NCBI RefSeq assembly: GCF_021730305.1
Contig: NZ_CP032674.1
Coordinates: 5,069,001-5,133,000, forward strand
Reading direction: 5' to 3'
Length of the DNA stretch: 64,000 bases
Origin: Xanthobacter sp. YC-JY1
GTDB lineage: Bacteria > Pseudomonadota > Alphaproteobacteria > Rhizobiales > Xanthobacteraceae
Each line of letters opens with the position of its first letter. Positions within the stretch are counted from its first letter, which is position 1. Under the pieces are notes generated by a model, which was given only the letters and a program-made list of their open reading frames with translations, did not search any database and was not told the DNA's origin. Shown in pieces: positions 40,356 to 51,027 of this stretch. Both the position numbers and the translations under genes were made by a program.

Positions 40356-41057
40356 TTGGGCGAGGAACAGGCGGCGCACGCGCAGATCGCGGATTCTCAC
40401 GCGCCGGATCATTCCCTCGAGGCCAGCGCCGCGCGCATCCTTGCCCGGCATCGCGACGCCATCAAGGTGCGCAAGCCCCATCTGGCGGTGGCGAACCTCG
40501 CGCGCATCCTCGGGGCGGCGCTGACGCTGGCCAACCGCCACGGCTTCCATGCCATGACCCTGCGCCAGCTGGCGGAGGAATCCGGCCTCAGCATGGGCGG
40601 GCTCTATTCCTACCTCGACAGCAAGGACACGCTGCTTCTCATGATCCTGGAGGAAGTGGCGGAGGCCGCGGAGGGCGCGCTCGCCGCGGCGCCGGAGGCG
40701 GTGCGCGCGGACCCGGCCCGGCACCTCGCCTGGCTCATCGAGCGCCATATCCTCCTCACCGAGGCCATGCACCCCTGGTTCGTGTTCGCCTACATGGAGG
40801 CGAAGGCGTTCCCGCCGGAGGCCCGCAAGCGCGCGGTGGAGAGCGAGCGCACCACCGAGCGCATCCTCGCCGGCGCCGTCGCCGAGGGCATGCGGCGCGG
40901 CACCTTCGCGGCCGGCGACCCGCTGTTCGCGGCGACGCTCATCAAGCCGCTGCTGCAGGACTGGTACGTGAAGCGCAGCAAGTATCGCGAGCGCGGCATC
41001 GAGGCGCCGGCCTATGCGGCCGAGGTCAACGCCTTCGTGCGGAAGGCGTTGACCTGA
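40356..41057 (+). CDS. TetR/AcrR family transcriptional regulator
   Basis: The product has 233 residues, starting at TTG 40356 after a GGGGG stretch. The DNA-binding helix-turn-helix is ANRHGFHAMTLRQLAEESGLSMGGLYSYLDSKDTLLLMIL (about residues 60-100), after an unusually long N-terminal arm. The ligand domain follows. It converges with the phosphotransferase/acyl-CoA dehydrogenase pair (4 nt between the stops), and a perfect 14-bp palindrome sits on the promoter of that operon at 43320, so it is the likely regulator. A TTGACA at 40302 may be its own -35. Confidence 0.83.
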   Translation: MGEEQAAHAQIADSHAPDHSLEASAARILARHRDAIKVRKPHLAVANLARILGAALTLANRHGFHAMTLRQLAEESGLSMGGLYSYLDSKDTLLLMILEEVAEAAEGALAAAPEAVRADPARHLAWLIERHILLTEAMHPWFVFAYMEAKAFPPEARKRAVESERTTERILAGAVAEGMRRGTFAAGDPLFAATLIKPLLQDWYVKRSKYRERGIEAPAYAAEVNAFVRKALT

Positions 41058-41061
41058 TCCC

Positions 41062-42078
41062 TCAGATGAATGCCGCGGCCCGCGCGGCGAAGGCTTCGGC
41101 GAGGCGGCCGGTGTCGGCCGCGCCCTCGGCCGCCGCATTGCCCGCCTTGGCGCGGGCAGCGATGCCCTCGAAGATCACCGCCCAGCGGAACAAAGCGAAG
41201 GCCATGTGGAAGTCGGTGAGCTGAGCCCCATGGGTCGCTGCCGCCTGATAGGCCGCGACGAAATCGGCACGTGCGGGAATGCCCAGCGCAACGAGGTCGA
41301 GCCCGTCGATGCCGCCATATTCCTCCGGCCGCGACACCCAGGCCATGGCGCAATGGGCGAGGTCCGCCAGGGGATGGCCGAGGGTGGACAATTCCCAGTC
41401 CAGCACCGCGACCACCTCGGGGCGGGTGGGGTGGAACATGAGATTGCCGATGCGATAGTCGCCATGCGCGATGCGGCTGGTCTCGTCTGCCGGCACATGC
41501 TCCGGCAACCACGCCACGAGGCGGTCGATGTTGGCGTCCTCGCGGGTCTTCGAGAGGTCCCACTGGCGGGTCCAGCGCGCGATCTGGCGGCTGAAGTAAT
41601 TGCCGGGCCGGCCGAAGTCCGCGAGGCCGACGGCGGCAGGGTCCACATTGTGCAGGGCCGCCAGCGTCGTGGCCATGGCCTCGTACATGGCCCGGCGCTC
41701 CTGCGGCGTCACGCCCGGCAGGGTGCAGTCGTGGAACACGCGGCCGTCCACCTTCTCCATAACGTAGAAAAGGGTACCGATGACGGACTTGTCCTCGCAC
41801 AAAGCGAGCACGGGCGGCACCGGCACGCCGGTCCCGGCCAGAGCGTGCATGATGCGATACTCGCGATCCACCGCATGGGCGGAGGGCAGAAGCTCGCCCG
41901 GAGGCTGCTTGCGCAGCACCAAAGCGCGGTCGTCATAGGTGACGAAGAAGGTCGGGTTGGACTGCCCGCCCGAAATGGCCTGGAAGCGCGGCGTGCCCGA
42001 AAGGCCGGGGACGCGAGCCTTCAGCCAGGCGTCCAGCGCGGCGGCATCGAAGCCGAGGGAGGAGGCCTGGTCGCTCAC
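41062..42078 (-). CDS. APH-type phosphotransferase family protein (ACAD10/11-like kinase)
   Basis: The product has 338 residues. The kinase fold shows QAISGGQSNPTFFVTYDDRALVLRKQPPG, VMEKVDGRVFHD, the catalytic loop RIAHGDYRIGNLMFHPTRPEVVAVLDWELSTLGHPLADLA (HGDxRxxN then DWE) and a C-terminal helical part. In ACAD10/11 this domain phosphorylates 4-hydroxyacyl-CoA so that a partner acyl-CoA dehydrogenase can process it. Here the partner is the separate gene overlapping its start (ATGA), which supports that reading. Substrate assignment is inference. Confidence 0.85.
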   Translation of the reverse strand: MSDQASSLGFDAAALDAWLKARVPGLSGTPRFQAISGGQSNPTFFVTYDDRALVLRKQPPGELLPSAHAVDREYRIMHALAGTGVPVPPVLALCEDKSVIGTLFYVMEKVDGRVFHDCTLPGVTPQERRAMYEAMATTLAALHNVDPAAVGLADFGRPGNYFSRQIARWTRQWDLSKTREDANIDRLVAWLPEHVPADETSRIAHGDYRIGNLMFHPTRPEVVAVLDWELSTLGHPLADLAHCAMAWVSRPEEYGGIDGLDLVALGIPARADFVAAYQAAATHGAQLTDFHMAFALFRWAVIFEGIAARAKAGNAAAEGAADTGRLAEAFAARAAAFI

Positions 42079-43292
42079 GCTTTCTCTCCCGCCACCGGCC
42101 AGTTCCAGAAGCCGTCGCCTTCCTTCTCCAGGAAGCGGTTGAGCACCATTTCATGCACCGCATCGGCCCCGTCCACGATGCGGGCCTGCCGGGCATAGCG
42201 GTAGATCCACTCCAGCACCGTATCCTTGGAATAGCCGCGCGCGCCATTGATCTGGATGGCGGTGTCGGCGGCGAGGTGCAGGGTGTTGGCGGCCTTGATC
42301 TTGGCCATGGAGATTTCCTTGCGGGCGAGCCCACCGCGATCCAGCTCATAGGCCGCCTTCATGACCAGCAGGCGGCCGATCTCGATCTCCATGGCGATGC
42401 GCCCGAGCATGGTCTGCACGCTCTCGCGATCGGCAAGGCGAATGCCGAAGCCCTCGCGCACCGCCGCATAGTCGCGGGCGATGGCCACCGAGCGCATGGC
42501 GAGGCCGAGCCACCGCATGCAGTGGGTGAGCCGCGCCGGGCCGAGGCGGATCTGAGTGACCTTCAGGCCGTCGCCCTCCTTCATCAGCACGTCCTCGGGC
42601 GGGATGGTGAGCCCGTCGAACTCCAGCTCGCAATGGCCGCCATGCTCCTCCGGCCCCATGATGGGGATGCGCCGCACGATGCGCCAGCCCGGCGCGTCGC
42701 GATGGAAGGCGAAGGCGGTCAGGCCCTTGCGCGCATCATCGGAGGTGCGGGCGACGATGATGAAGTGCGCCGCCTCCTCCGCGCCGGTGATGAACCACTT
42801 GCGGCCGTAGATGCGATAGGAGCCGTCCGGCTGCTTCTCCGCCCGCGTGAGCATCATGGAGGGGTCGGAGCCACCGCCGGGGTGGGGCTCGGTCATGACG
42901 AAGGCGGAGCGGACCTCGCCGCGGGCGATGGGGGCGAGCCAGCGGGCCTTCTGGTCGGCCGTGCCCACCTCTTCCAGCACCATCATGTTGCCGTCGTCGG
43001 GCGCGGCCGAATTGAACACTACCGGGCCGAAGATGGAGCGGTTCATCTCGGTGTAGCAGACCGCCATGCCCATGCGGCCGACGCCGAGCCCGCCATTTTC
43101 CGGCTTCAGCTGAAGGCACCACAGCCCCTCCGCCTTCGCCTTGGCGCGCAGGCGCTCCAGCTGCGCGGGGGCGATGTTCTCGTGGGCGTCATAGGCGGCG
43201 GGATCGCTTTCCAGCGGGATGATCTCGTCCGAGACGAACGAAGCGATGCGGCGGCGGAGATCTTCGAGGGCCGGGGAGATCGAGAAATCCAT
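42075..43292 (-). CDS. Acyl-CoA dehydrogenase (ACAD10/11-type partner)
   Basis: The product has 405 residues. Signatures: AFVMTEPHPGGGSDPSMMLTRAEK and YGRKWFITGAEEA for FAD and substrate binding, RLTHCMRWLGLAMRSVAIARDYA, and the C-terminal IQINGARGYSKDTVLEWIYRYARQARIVDGADAVH, where the usual catalytic Glu position is occupied by an Asp-containing stretch (VDGADAVH), as in ACAD11-like enzymes. With the coupled phosphotransferase it probably breaks down 4-hydroxy fatty acids or similar acyl-CoAs. Promoter and TetR-type operator lie directly upstream. Confidence 0.87.
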   Translation of the reverse strand: MDFSISPALEDLRRRIASFVSDEIIPLESDPAAYDAHENIAPAQLERLRAKAKAEGLWCLQLKPENGGLGVGRMGMAVCYTEMNRSIFGPVVFNSAAPDDGNMMVLEEVGTADQKARWLAPIARGEVRSAFVMTEPHPGGGSDPSMMLTRAEKQPDGSYRIYGRKWFITGAEEAAHFIIVARTSDDARKGLTAFAFHRDAPGWRIVRRIPIMGPEEHGGHCELEFDGLTIPPEDVLMKEGDGLKVTQIRLGPARLTHCMRWLGLAMRSVAIARDYAAVREGFGIRLADRESVQTMLGRIAMEIEIGRLLVMKAAYELDRGGLARKEISMAKIKAANTLHLAADTAIQINGARGYSKDTVLEWIYRYARQARIVDGADAVHEMVLNRFLEKEGDGFWNWPVAGEKA

Positions 43293-43319
43293 GAGTGCGC
43301 CCTTCCAAGAGCAAAAACG

Positions 43320-43333
43320 AGCGAGCGCTCGCT
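43320..43333. promoter_or_regulatory. 14-bp perfect palindrome, candidate TetR operator
   Basis: AGCGAGCGCTCGCT lies 27 bp upstream of the dehydrogenase start and overlaps the -10/+1 region of its promoter. It has the size and GC pattern of operators used by TetR/AcrR regulators of acyl-CoA degradation. The matching regulator gene is at the far end of the same cluster. Confidence 0.6.
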
Positions 43334-43361
43334 TTCTATCCCATCAGCACTCCGATGGCAA
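43333..43361 (-). promoter_or_regulatory. Promoter of the acyl-CoA dehydrogenase/phosphotransferase operon
   Basis: On the minus strand TTGCCA (-35, 43361-43356) and TAGAAA (-10, 43338-43333) are 17 nt apart. The predicted start falls inside the adjacent palindrome, an arrangement suited to steric repression. Confidence 0.55.
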
Positions 43362-43658
43362 CGGCCATCGGCGACCCCGACGCGAGCGTATCGCAGACAA
43401 TCGAACTTGGCCGCAGAGAACCTCCCGGCCGCATCAAACGCAAGGGAACCGGGCGGCGCGGTTCGAGTTGATAGGCCAGCAGAGACAAGACTTCTACTCG
43501 AAGACTTCAACTTGTCTTTGCGCGCAGGCCAGTCGAGCCGGCGCTTCATTTCATGCACACGATGAGCAGGGCCTTGCGCGAATGCGTTCAGGGCAAGTGC
43601 TTCGGTGCACCTTGAACAGGGCCATAGGGCTAGAACACGTTCTCACCAGGAGGATACC

Positions 43659-44153
43659 ATGAAGATGATGCCGATCTACGCTGCGACCGCAGCCGTTCTT
43701 CTTTCCACCACCGCCATGGCGCAGACCGCTGCGCCCACCGGCACCATGGGCACCACCGCGACCGCAGCCACCGGCATGGCGCCCACCTTCGTGACCCGTC
43801 AGATGGCTGACCAGCATATGGCGTCCAACCTCATCGGCACCGCCGTGCGCGGCCCGGCCGACGAGAATCTCGGCGAGATCAACGATCTCCTTATCGACCG
43901 CTCGGGCAACGTGGCGGCCGTGGTGATCGGCGTCGGCGGCTTCCTCGGCATCGGCGAGAAGGATGTGGCGGTGCCGTTCCAGACGGTCGAGATGACCCGC
44001 GTCGACGGCAAGAACCGCCTGGTGCTGCGCAAGACCAAGGACGAGCTGAAGAACGCGCCGACCTTCACCGAGATGGACGCGACCCCGTCCACCACCGGCA
44101 GCGTGAACCGTCCGGCCACCCCGCCGGCGACCACGGCTCCCGTCGCCCGCTGA
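43659..44153 (+). CDS. Exported PRC-barrel domain protein
   Basis: The product has 164 residues beginning at ATG 43659 with AGGAGG in front. A signal peptide (KMMPIYAATAAVLLSTTAMAQ) is followed by a Thr/Ala-rich linker, then a PRC-barrel domain at about 60-130: NLIGTAVRGPADENLGEINDLLIDRSGNVAAVVIGVGGFLGIGEKDVAVPFQTVEM. The C-terminus is Thr/Pro-rich. Such proteins are common in Rhizobiales and often stress-induced; the role is unknown. Three hairpins follow the stop. Confidence 0.85.
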   Translation: MKMMPIYAATAAVLLSTTAMAQTAAPTGTMGTTATAATGMAPTFVTRQMADQHMASNLIGTAVRGPADENLGEINDLLIDRSGNVAAVVIGVGGFLGIGEKDVAVPFQTVEMTRVDGKNRLVLRKTKDELKNAPTFTEMDATPSTTGSVNRPATPPATTAPVAR

Positions 44154-44167
44154 TCCGGGAGGGGGAC

Positions 44168-44242
44168 GGGGCGCGGATCTTTCATCCGCACCCCGCAAGC
44201 CCTTGGGACAACAGGCTTGCCGACCCTGGCTTCCGGCCAGGG
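44168..44242 (+). terminator. Three tandem hairpins after the PRC-barrel gene
   Basis: Consecutive inverted repeats lie at 44168-44194 (11-bp stem, one mismatch), 44195-44220 (GCAAGCC / GGCTTGC) and 44224-44242 (CCCTGGC / GCCAGGG). None has a T run. They may form a factor-dependent transcript end or a stabilising 3' structure; a structured RNA is an alternative. Confidence 0.4.
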
Positions 44243-44358
44243 CCGGCTTCGCCACGTCTGCTCGGCCAGGTCGGGCAGGAATGAACAGGGGCAGCGGCGG
44301 TTGATCCCGCGGCACATGCGGGGGCAATGTGGCGGCCCGATCGCCACAGGGAGCAGGC

Positions 44359-47235
<2,877 letters not shown>

Positions 47236-47252
47236 ACGGAAGCGGATAAGCG

Positions 47253-47287
47253 GAAGCCGCCGGCGGGAGAGCCCGCCCGGCGGCTTC
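47253..47287. terminator. Strong hairpin between convergent kinase and DUF883 genes
   Basis: An 11-bp outer stem (GAAGCCGCCGG / CCGGCGGCTTC) encloses a 4-bp inner stem CGGG/CCCG with one bulge. It lies between two converging genes and could end transcription from both sides, though there is no T run. Confidence 0.5.
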
Positions 47288-47337
47288 GGGAGTGGCGTGA
47301 TGGCCCGGCACGACAGAAGCGGCGCCGGGGAACTGGA

Positions 47338-47640
47338 TCAGCGGCGCAGCAGGATCTGGCCGAGGATGACGCCGACGCCCGCGGCAATGGCGCAGGCGGT
47401 GATGGGCTGCTCGCGGATGCTCTCGCGCAAGGTGAGGAACTGCTCCTCGGCCCAGTCGCCCACCTCGCCGGCGGCGCTCTCGGCCTCGCCCTTGGCGCCC
47501 TTCACCGAGTGCTTGGCGGTCTTGCCGAGGGTATCCAGCAGCTGGGTGAAATCGGCCTTGAGCTGGTCGAGGTCCGACTTCACGTCGTTCAGGTTGGCCT
47601 CGGCGGCGGGGGCGGTCACGATCTGCGGCTTGTCGACCAT
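47338..47640 (-). CDS. DUF883/ElaB-YqjD-like membrane-anchored protein
   Basis: The product has 100 residues. The first ~75 residues are a charged amphipathic helix (LNDVKSDLDQLKADFTQLLDTLGKTAKHSVKGAKGEAESAAGEVGDW), and the C-terminus is one membrane helix (PITACAIAAGVGVILGQILLRR). This is the layout of the ElaB/YqjD/YgaM group, inner-membrane proteins that bind stationary-phase ribosomes in E. coli. It lies in the general stress neighbourhood, but no EcfG-type promoter was found in front of it. Confidence 0.82.
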   Translation of the reverse strand: MVDKPQIVTAPAAEANLNDVKSDLDQLKADFTQLLDTLGKTAKHSVKGAKGEAESAAGEVGDWAEEQFLTLRESIREQPITACAIAAGVGVILGQILLRR

Positions 47641-47778
47641 GGTTGTCTCCGGCAGGGTTTGTCACGCGGCGCGGTGGGAGCGTTGGCAACCGGCTGGCCG
47701 CCGATCGGGTCTCGCTCCGGGTCCGCTCGGGAGTGTAACGACCGACACGGCAATTGCGTGCCCGGGAAAGTTCGTAGT

Positions 47779-47797
47779 CCCCGCGATTTCCGCGGGG
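47779..47797 (-). terminator. Candidate terminator of phyR
   Basis: A 7-bp GC stem CCCCGCG / CGCGGGG with a 5-nt loop lies 34 nt past the phyR stop. It has no real T run, so it is weak on its own. Confidence 0.35.
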
Positions 47798-47831
47798 AGG
47801 CGGCTCACGCGCTCAGCGCGCGAGCCCTCGT

Positions 47832-48617
47832 TCAGGCGCTGCGCGCGGTTTCGGGCTCGGCGCGGGCCTCGTGGAAGAACAGCGCCTGCGCCACCGTCGC
47901 CTTCACCGTCTCGGTGAGGAAGGGCTTGGTGATGAGATAGGTGGGCTCCGGCCGCTCGCCGGTCAGGAGCCGATCGGGGAAGGCGGTGATGAAGATCACC
48001 GGCACGTTGAAGCTCGACAGGATCTCGGTCACCGCCTCGATGCCGGAGGAGCCGTCGGCAAGCTGGATGTCGGCCAGCACGAGGCCGAAATTGCCGCCCT
48101 GAGCCAGCTCCACCGCCTTGGAATGGGTGGGGGCGACGCCGATCACCTCATGCCCCAGCTCGGTGACGAGGGTCTTCAGATCGAGGGCGATCACCCATTC
48201 GTCCTCGATGATGAGAACGCGCGTCGCGAGCTGGCGGTCGATCTCGCGCTGCGCCGCCACCACCTGCGCCTCCACGTCGGACAGGGTGGTGCCGAGAATG
48301 GTCGACGCCTCGGCGAAGGAGAAGCCTTCCATCGCGGTCAGCAAAAGCGCCACGCGGGAGCCGGGGTCCATGGCCTGGAGGCGCGCATCGGCGCGGGAGG
48401 GCACCTGTCCGCCGGTGGGCTGGCGGTTCCATGTCTCGTGGAACGCCTTGTAGAGCGCGACGCGGGGCGACACCGCGGGATCGACCGCGACCTTGCCGTC
48501 GAGAATCGCCTGCAGCGTATTCTGCACCAGGAGGTCGCCGGCCGCCTGCGATCCCATCAGGGCGCGCGTGTAGCGGCGCAGGAACGGGAGCTGCTTGATA
48601 AGCGGATTGGAAGCCAT
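47832..48617 (-). CDS. phyR: General stress response anti-anti-sigma regulator PhyR
   Basis: The product has 261 residues. The N-terminal half is a sigma-like domain (LIKQLPFLRRYTRALMGSQAAGDLLVQNTLQAIL ... RVALLLTAMEGFSFAEASTILGTTLSDVEAQVVAA); the C-terminal half is a receiver domain (VLIIEDEWVIALDLKTLVTELGHEVIG, phospho-Asp in GLVLADIQLADG, Lys in LITKPF). When phosphorylated, PhyR sequesters NepR and frees EcfG. Start 48617 has AGGGAA upstream and matches the family; the open frame continues to 48701. An EcfG-type promoter precedes it, giving positive feedback. Confidence 0.95.
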   Translation of the reverse strand: MASNPLIKQLPFLRRYTRALMGSQAAGDLLVQNTLQAILDGKVAVDPAVSPRVALYKAFHETWNRQPTGGQVPSRADARLQAMDPGSRVALLLTAMEGFSFAEASTILGTTLSDVEAQVVAAQREIDRQLATRVLIIEDEWVIALDLKTLVTELGHEVIGVAPTHSKAVELAQGGNFGLVLADIQLADGSSGIEAVTEILSSFNVPVIFITAFPDRLLTGERPEPTYLITKPFLTETVKATVAQALFFHEARAEPETARSA

Positions 48618-49007
48618 GCGAGAATTCCCTGCCAAGCTGAACGGGCCGAAGGAGTGATGGCCTTTGGGAGCCACGTGAGTCTTGGGCCAAGTTGAAGCCA
48701 AAGCCCGGTAACGCTTGCGTGCACGACAAGTTCCACGCGCGTGGAACCGGGCGCCGCAAATCGCATTATAGTCCTAGCCGAGCCCGGCGGGAGCGGAACG
48801 ACATTTCGCGGGCGCTCGGCAGGCAACGTAACGTAAAGATGGGCGGCCGTACCGAGGTCGAGCCGCCAGCGGTTCCATCGCGCAGCGTCCGGATCGCTCT
48901 TTCGGGGCGATCATCGCGAACAGCCGGACGAGCGTTCGCGCCAGAGGTATCCGTGCGGAGCGGCATGCCTCTCTGGCGCTTAGTAAAAGTGGTGTGGCGG
49001 AGCGACG
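48618..49007. other. phyR / sensor-kinase divergent control region
   Basis: This is a 390-nt spacer. It contains the EcfG-type phyR promoter and a perfect palindrome TTCCACGCGCGTGGAA (48731-48746) whose two arms carry the GGAAC -35 element in both directions. On the plus strand the matching -10 is only CATT (48764-48767), but TATAGT at 48767-48772 could serve sigma-70. An open frame from ATG 48839 does not resemble NepR. No convincing gene is seen. Confidence 0.5.
48710..48734 (-). promoter_or_regulatory. EcfG-type promoter of phyR
   Basis: GGAAC (48734-48730), 16 nt, CGTT (48713-48710) on the minus strand matches the alphaproteobacterial general stress sigma consensus exactly. It lies about 93 nt before the phyR start. 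Confidence 0.75.
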
Positions 49008-50828
49008 ATGGATCTGGAACGGGCGCAGGCCGCCAAATCCCGCGAGACCGGTTCGCGCGAAAGCGCTCCGCGTGAGGATCAGTCGGACAGGACGCGCGAT
49101 GTCGGCCCCAGCAGCCGGGACCGCGCGGCCCTCTTTGCGTCCGCCGGCGCCCAGCCCCGTACCCTGTTCGACAGCGTCCGCCGCCGCCTGATCCTGATGG
49201 TGCTGCTGGCGCTCGCCCCCATCGCCGCCCTCAACATCGTGCAGGGCGTGATGCAGCTGTCCGCCGCCGAGGAGGATGCCCGGCAGAACCTGCTGCGCCA
49301 TGCGCTGGCTGCCGCCGCCTCGCAGCAGAACGTGATCGCCTCGGCGGAGAATGTGCTCTACGCCCTGCAGAATGTGGACGAGGTGCGCACCGCCGGCCCC
49401 ACCTGCCGGGCAACGCTGCGCGGCGCCACCATCTCCCTGCCCTTCGTCGCCAATATCGGCGTCATTGACGCCGCCGGGCAGCTCACCTGCACCGCCCTGC
49501 CCACGGCCGACACCGACATGAGCGACGACGCCTGGTGGCTTCAGGCGATCCGGCAGCCCGGCTTCAGCCTATCGGGCCGGGTGCGCAGCACCGCCACCGA
49601 CCGGGACGTGGTGGTCGGCCTTCTCCCCCTGCGCGACGCCGCCGGCCGGCTGGAGGGCGGGCTGGCGCTGGGCATCGAGATCGGCTGGCTCGACAATCTC
49701 CTGCGCCAGCAGGTCCCCCCGTCCGAAGGCGTCGTCGCGGTCTTCACGGCGTCGGGGGAGGAGCTGGTCTCCAATGCGCGCGCGCTCAGCGGCGCCCTGT
49801 TCCAGGCTGCCCCCTTCGCCGCGCCGGACAATTCGCTGCGGGAGAGCACCGATCCTTCGGGGCGGCGCTGGACCTATGCCACCACCCCGCTCGGGCGCGA
49901 GGGGCTGGTGGTGGCCTATGCCTCCCCGTCCGACCGGCTGTTCGGCTGGACGCTGGTGACGGTGGCGGCAAGCTTCGCCTTGCCGGCGCTGGTGATGGTG
50001 GCGTCCCTCATCGCCCTGTGGGTGGCGGTGGACCGCATCGTGCTGCGCTGGCTGCTGTATCTGCGCCGGGTCACGGCGGTCTACGCCCAGGGCCATTACG
50101 GCTTCCGCCCCACACGGCTCGATGCCGCACCGAGCGAGTTCCGCATGCTCGGCCAATCGGTGGAGAACATGGCCTACGCCGTGCGCCAGCGCGATGCGCG
50201 CCTGCGCGAGAACCTCGCCGAGAAGACCGCTCTGGTGCGCGAGATCCACCACCGCATCAAGAACAGCCTTCAGGTGGTGGTCAGCCTGCTGTCGCTCTAT
50301 GGCGGCGGGATGGGCAAGGGCGAGGACCGGCGCCGCTTCGATCAGCTGCGCACCCGCGTGAACACCCTCGCCCTCGTCCACCGCATCCTCTACGAGGCCA
50401 ACGACGGCTCGCAGGTGCGCCTGCGCGAGTTGCTGGGGGAGCTCGCCTCGCTGATCGAGGGCTCTTCGGACAAGAATCTGCGCCTCGTGGTGGAGGCGGA
50501 GGAGGCGCGCCTGCCCACCGACATGGCCGTCCCCCTCGCCCTCATGGTGGTGGAGCTGGTGCTCGGGCTGACGCTACGGCCCGGCAGCACCTCCCTCGGC
50601 ATGCTCATCACCGGCACGGTGGACGACGACCGCCTGCGCCTCGTCCTCACCGGCACCGCCGAAGCGCCGGAAGAGCCCTCCGGCCTCGCCGGGGGCTTCG
50701 CCACCCAACTCGGCGGCACGCTCACCCGCAAAAGCTCCGGCGACACGCTGGTGATCGTCGGGGATTTTCCTTGTCCCTCAGTCGCTTCTCCGGATACCGC
50801 CGGAGGGTCCGGGCCGAATGGGACCTGA
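49008..50828 (+). CDS. PhyK/PhyP-like HisKA_2 sensor protein with degenerate ATPase domain
   Basis: The product has 606 residues. One membrane helix at about 61-80, a ~230-residue periplasmic Cache-like sensor, a second helix at about 318-342, HAMP-like linker, then a HisKA_2 box ALVREIHHRIKNSLQVVVSLL (phospho-His about 414/415). The following ATPase domain is damaged: the N-box reads ELVLGLTL without the Asn, and the DxGxG motif is replaced by LTGTAEAP. So it probably cannot bind ATP normally and may act as a PhyR phosphatase or a scaffold, like PhyP of Sphingomonas. Location between phyR and ecfG supports a role in that pathway. Start has GGAG in front. Confidence 0.82.
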   Translation: MDLERAQAAKSRETGSRESAPREDQSDRTRDVGPSSRDRAALFASAGAQPRTLFDSVRRRLILMVLLALAPIAALNIVQGVMQLSAAEEDARQNLLRHALAAAASQQNVIASAENVLYALQNVDEVRTAGPTCRATLRGATISLPFVANIGVIDAAGQLTCTALPTADTDMSDDAWWLQAIRQPGFSLSGRVRSTATDRDVVVGLLPLRDAAGRLEGGLALGIEIGWLDNLLRQQVPPSEGVVAVFTASGEELVSNARALSGALFQAAPFAAPDNSLRESTDPSGRRWTYATTPLGREGLVVAYASPSDRLFGWTLVTVAASFALPALVMVASLIALWVAVDRIVLRWLLYLRRVTAVYAQGHYGFRPTRLDAAPSEFRMLGQSVENMAYAVRQRDARLRENLAEKTALVREIHHRIKNSLQVVVSLLSLYGGGMGKGEDRRRFDQLRTRVNTLALVHRILYEANDGSQVRLRELLGELASLIEGSSDKNLRLVVEAEEARLPTDMAVPLALMVVELVLGLTLRPGSTSLGMLITGTVDDDRLRLVLTGTAEAPEEPSGLAGGFATQLGGTLTRKSSGDTLVIVGDFPCPSVASPDTAGGSGPNGT

Positions 50829-50853
50829 CACGCGACGTCCGCGTGTTTTTATC

Positions 50854-50879
50854 GGAACCACAGCCGTCCCTGCTTCGTT
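50854..50879 (+). promoter_or_regulatory. EcfG-type promoter of the KGG-repeat gene
   Basis: GGAAC (50854-50858), 17 nt, CGTT (50876-50879) matches the EcfG consensus. It lies about 150 nt before the KGG gene, just after the stop of the sensor gene. Confidence 0.7.
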
Positions 50880-51027
50880 ACTGCTTGGACCGTCCTGGCC
50901 ACCCCACCGGCCGGAGGGCGGCCTATTGGCTTCAGTGCGGGTCGTTTCGCTCCGGCAAACACAGCGCCGGGTCGAACCGGCCGGGTGCCGCGATGAGCGG
51001 CCGATCGCAGTCGGAGGAACAGGGCAT

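Larger units (their letters stand above)
43293..43658. other. Intergenic region between the acyl-CoA dehydrogenase and PRC-barrel genes
   Basis: This is a 366-nt divergent spacer. The left 70 nt hold the dehydrogenase promoter and palindromic operator. Around 43483-43517 the 7-mer AGACAAG faces CTTGTCT across a segment that repeats AAGACTTC twice, a small nested repeat. No credible gene is present. The start of the PRC-barrel transcript was not identified. Confidence 0.4.

Noticed and set aside
43437-43462. GGAAC followed after 16 nt by AGTT near the PRC-barrel gene
   Set aside because: The -10 differs from CGTT and the distance to the gene start is nearly 200 nt. It is too weak to claim, though the gene type would suit the regulon.
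47641-47831. EcfG promoter for the DUF883 gene (a CGTT is present upstream)
   Set aside because: No GGAAC lies 16-17 nt before it, so the match is half a promoter only.
48839-49075. Plus-strand frame considered as nepR
   Set aside because: Only EVEPPAVPSR faintly resembles NepR. The rest does not fit the two-helix pattern, and it overlaps the sensor gene start.
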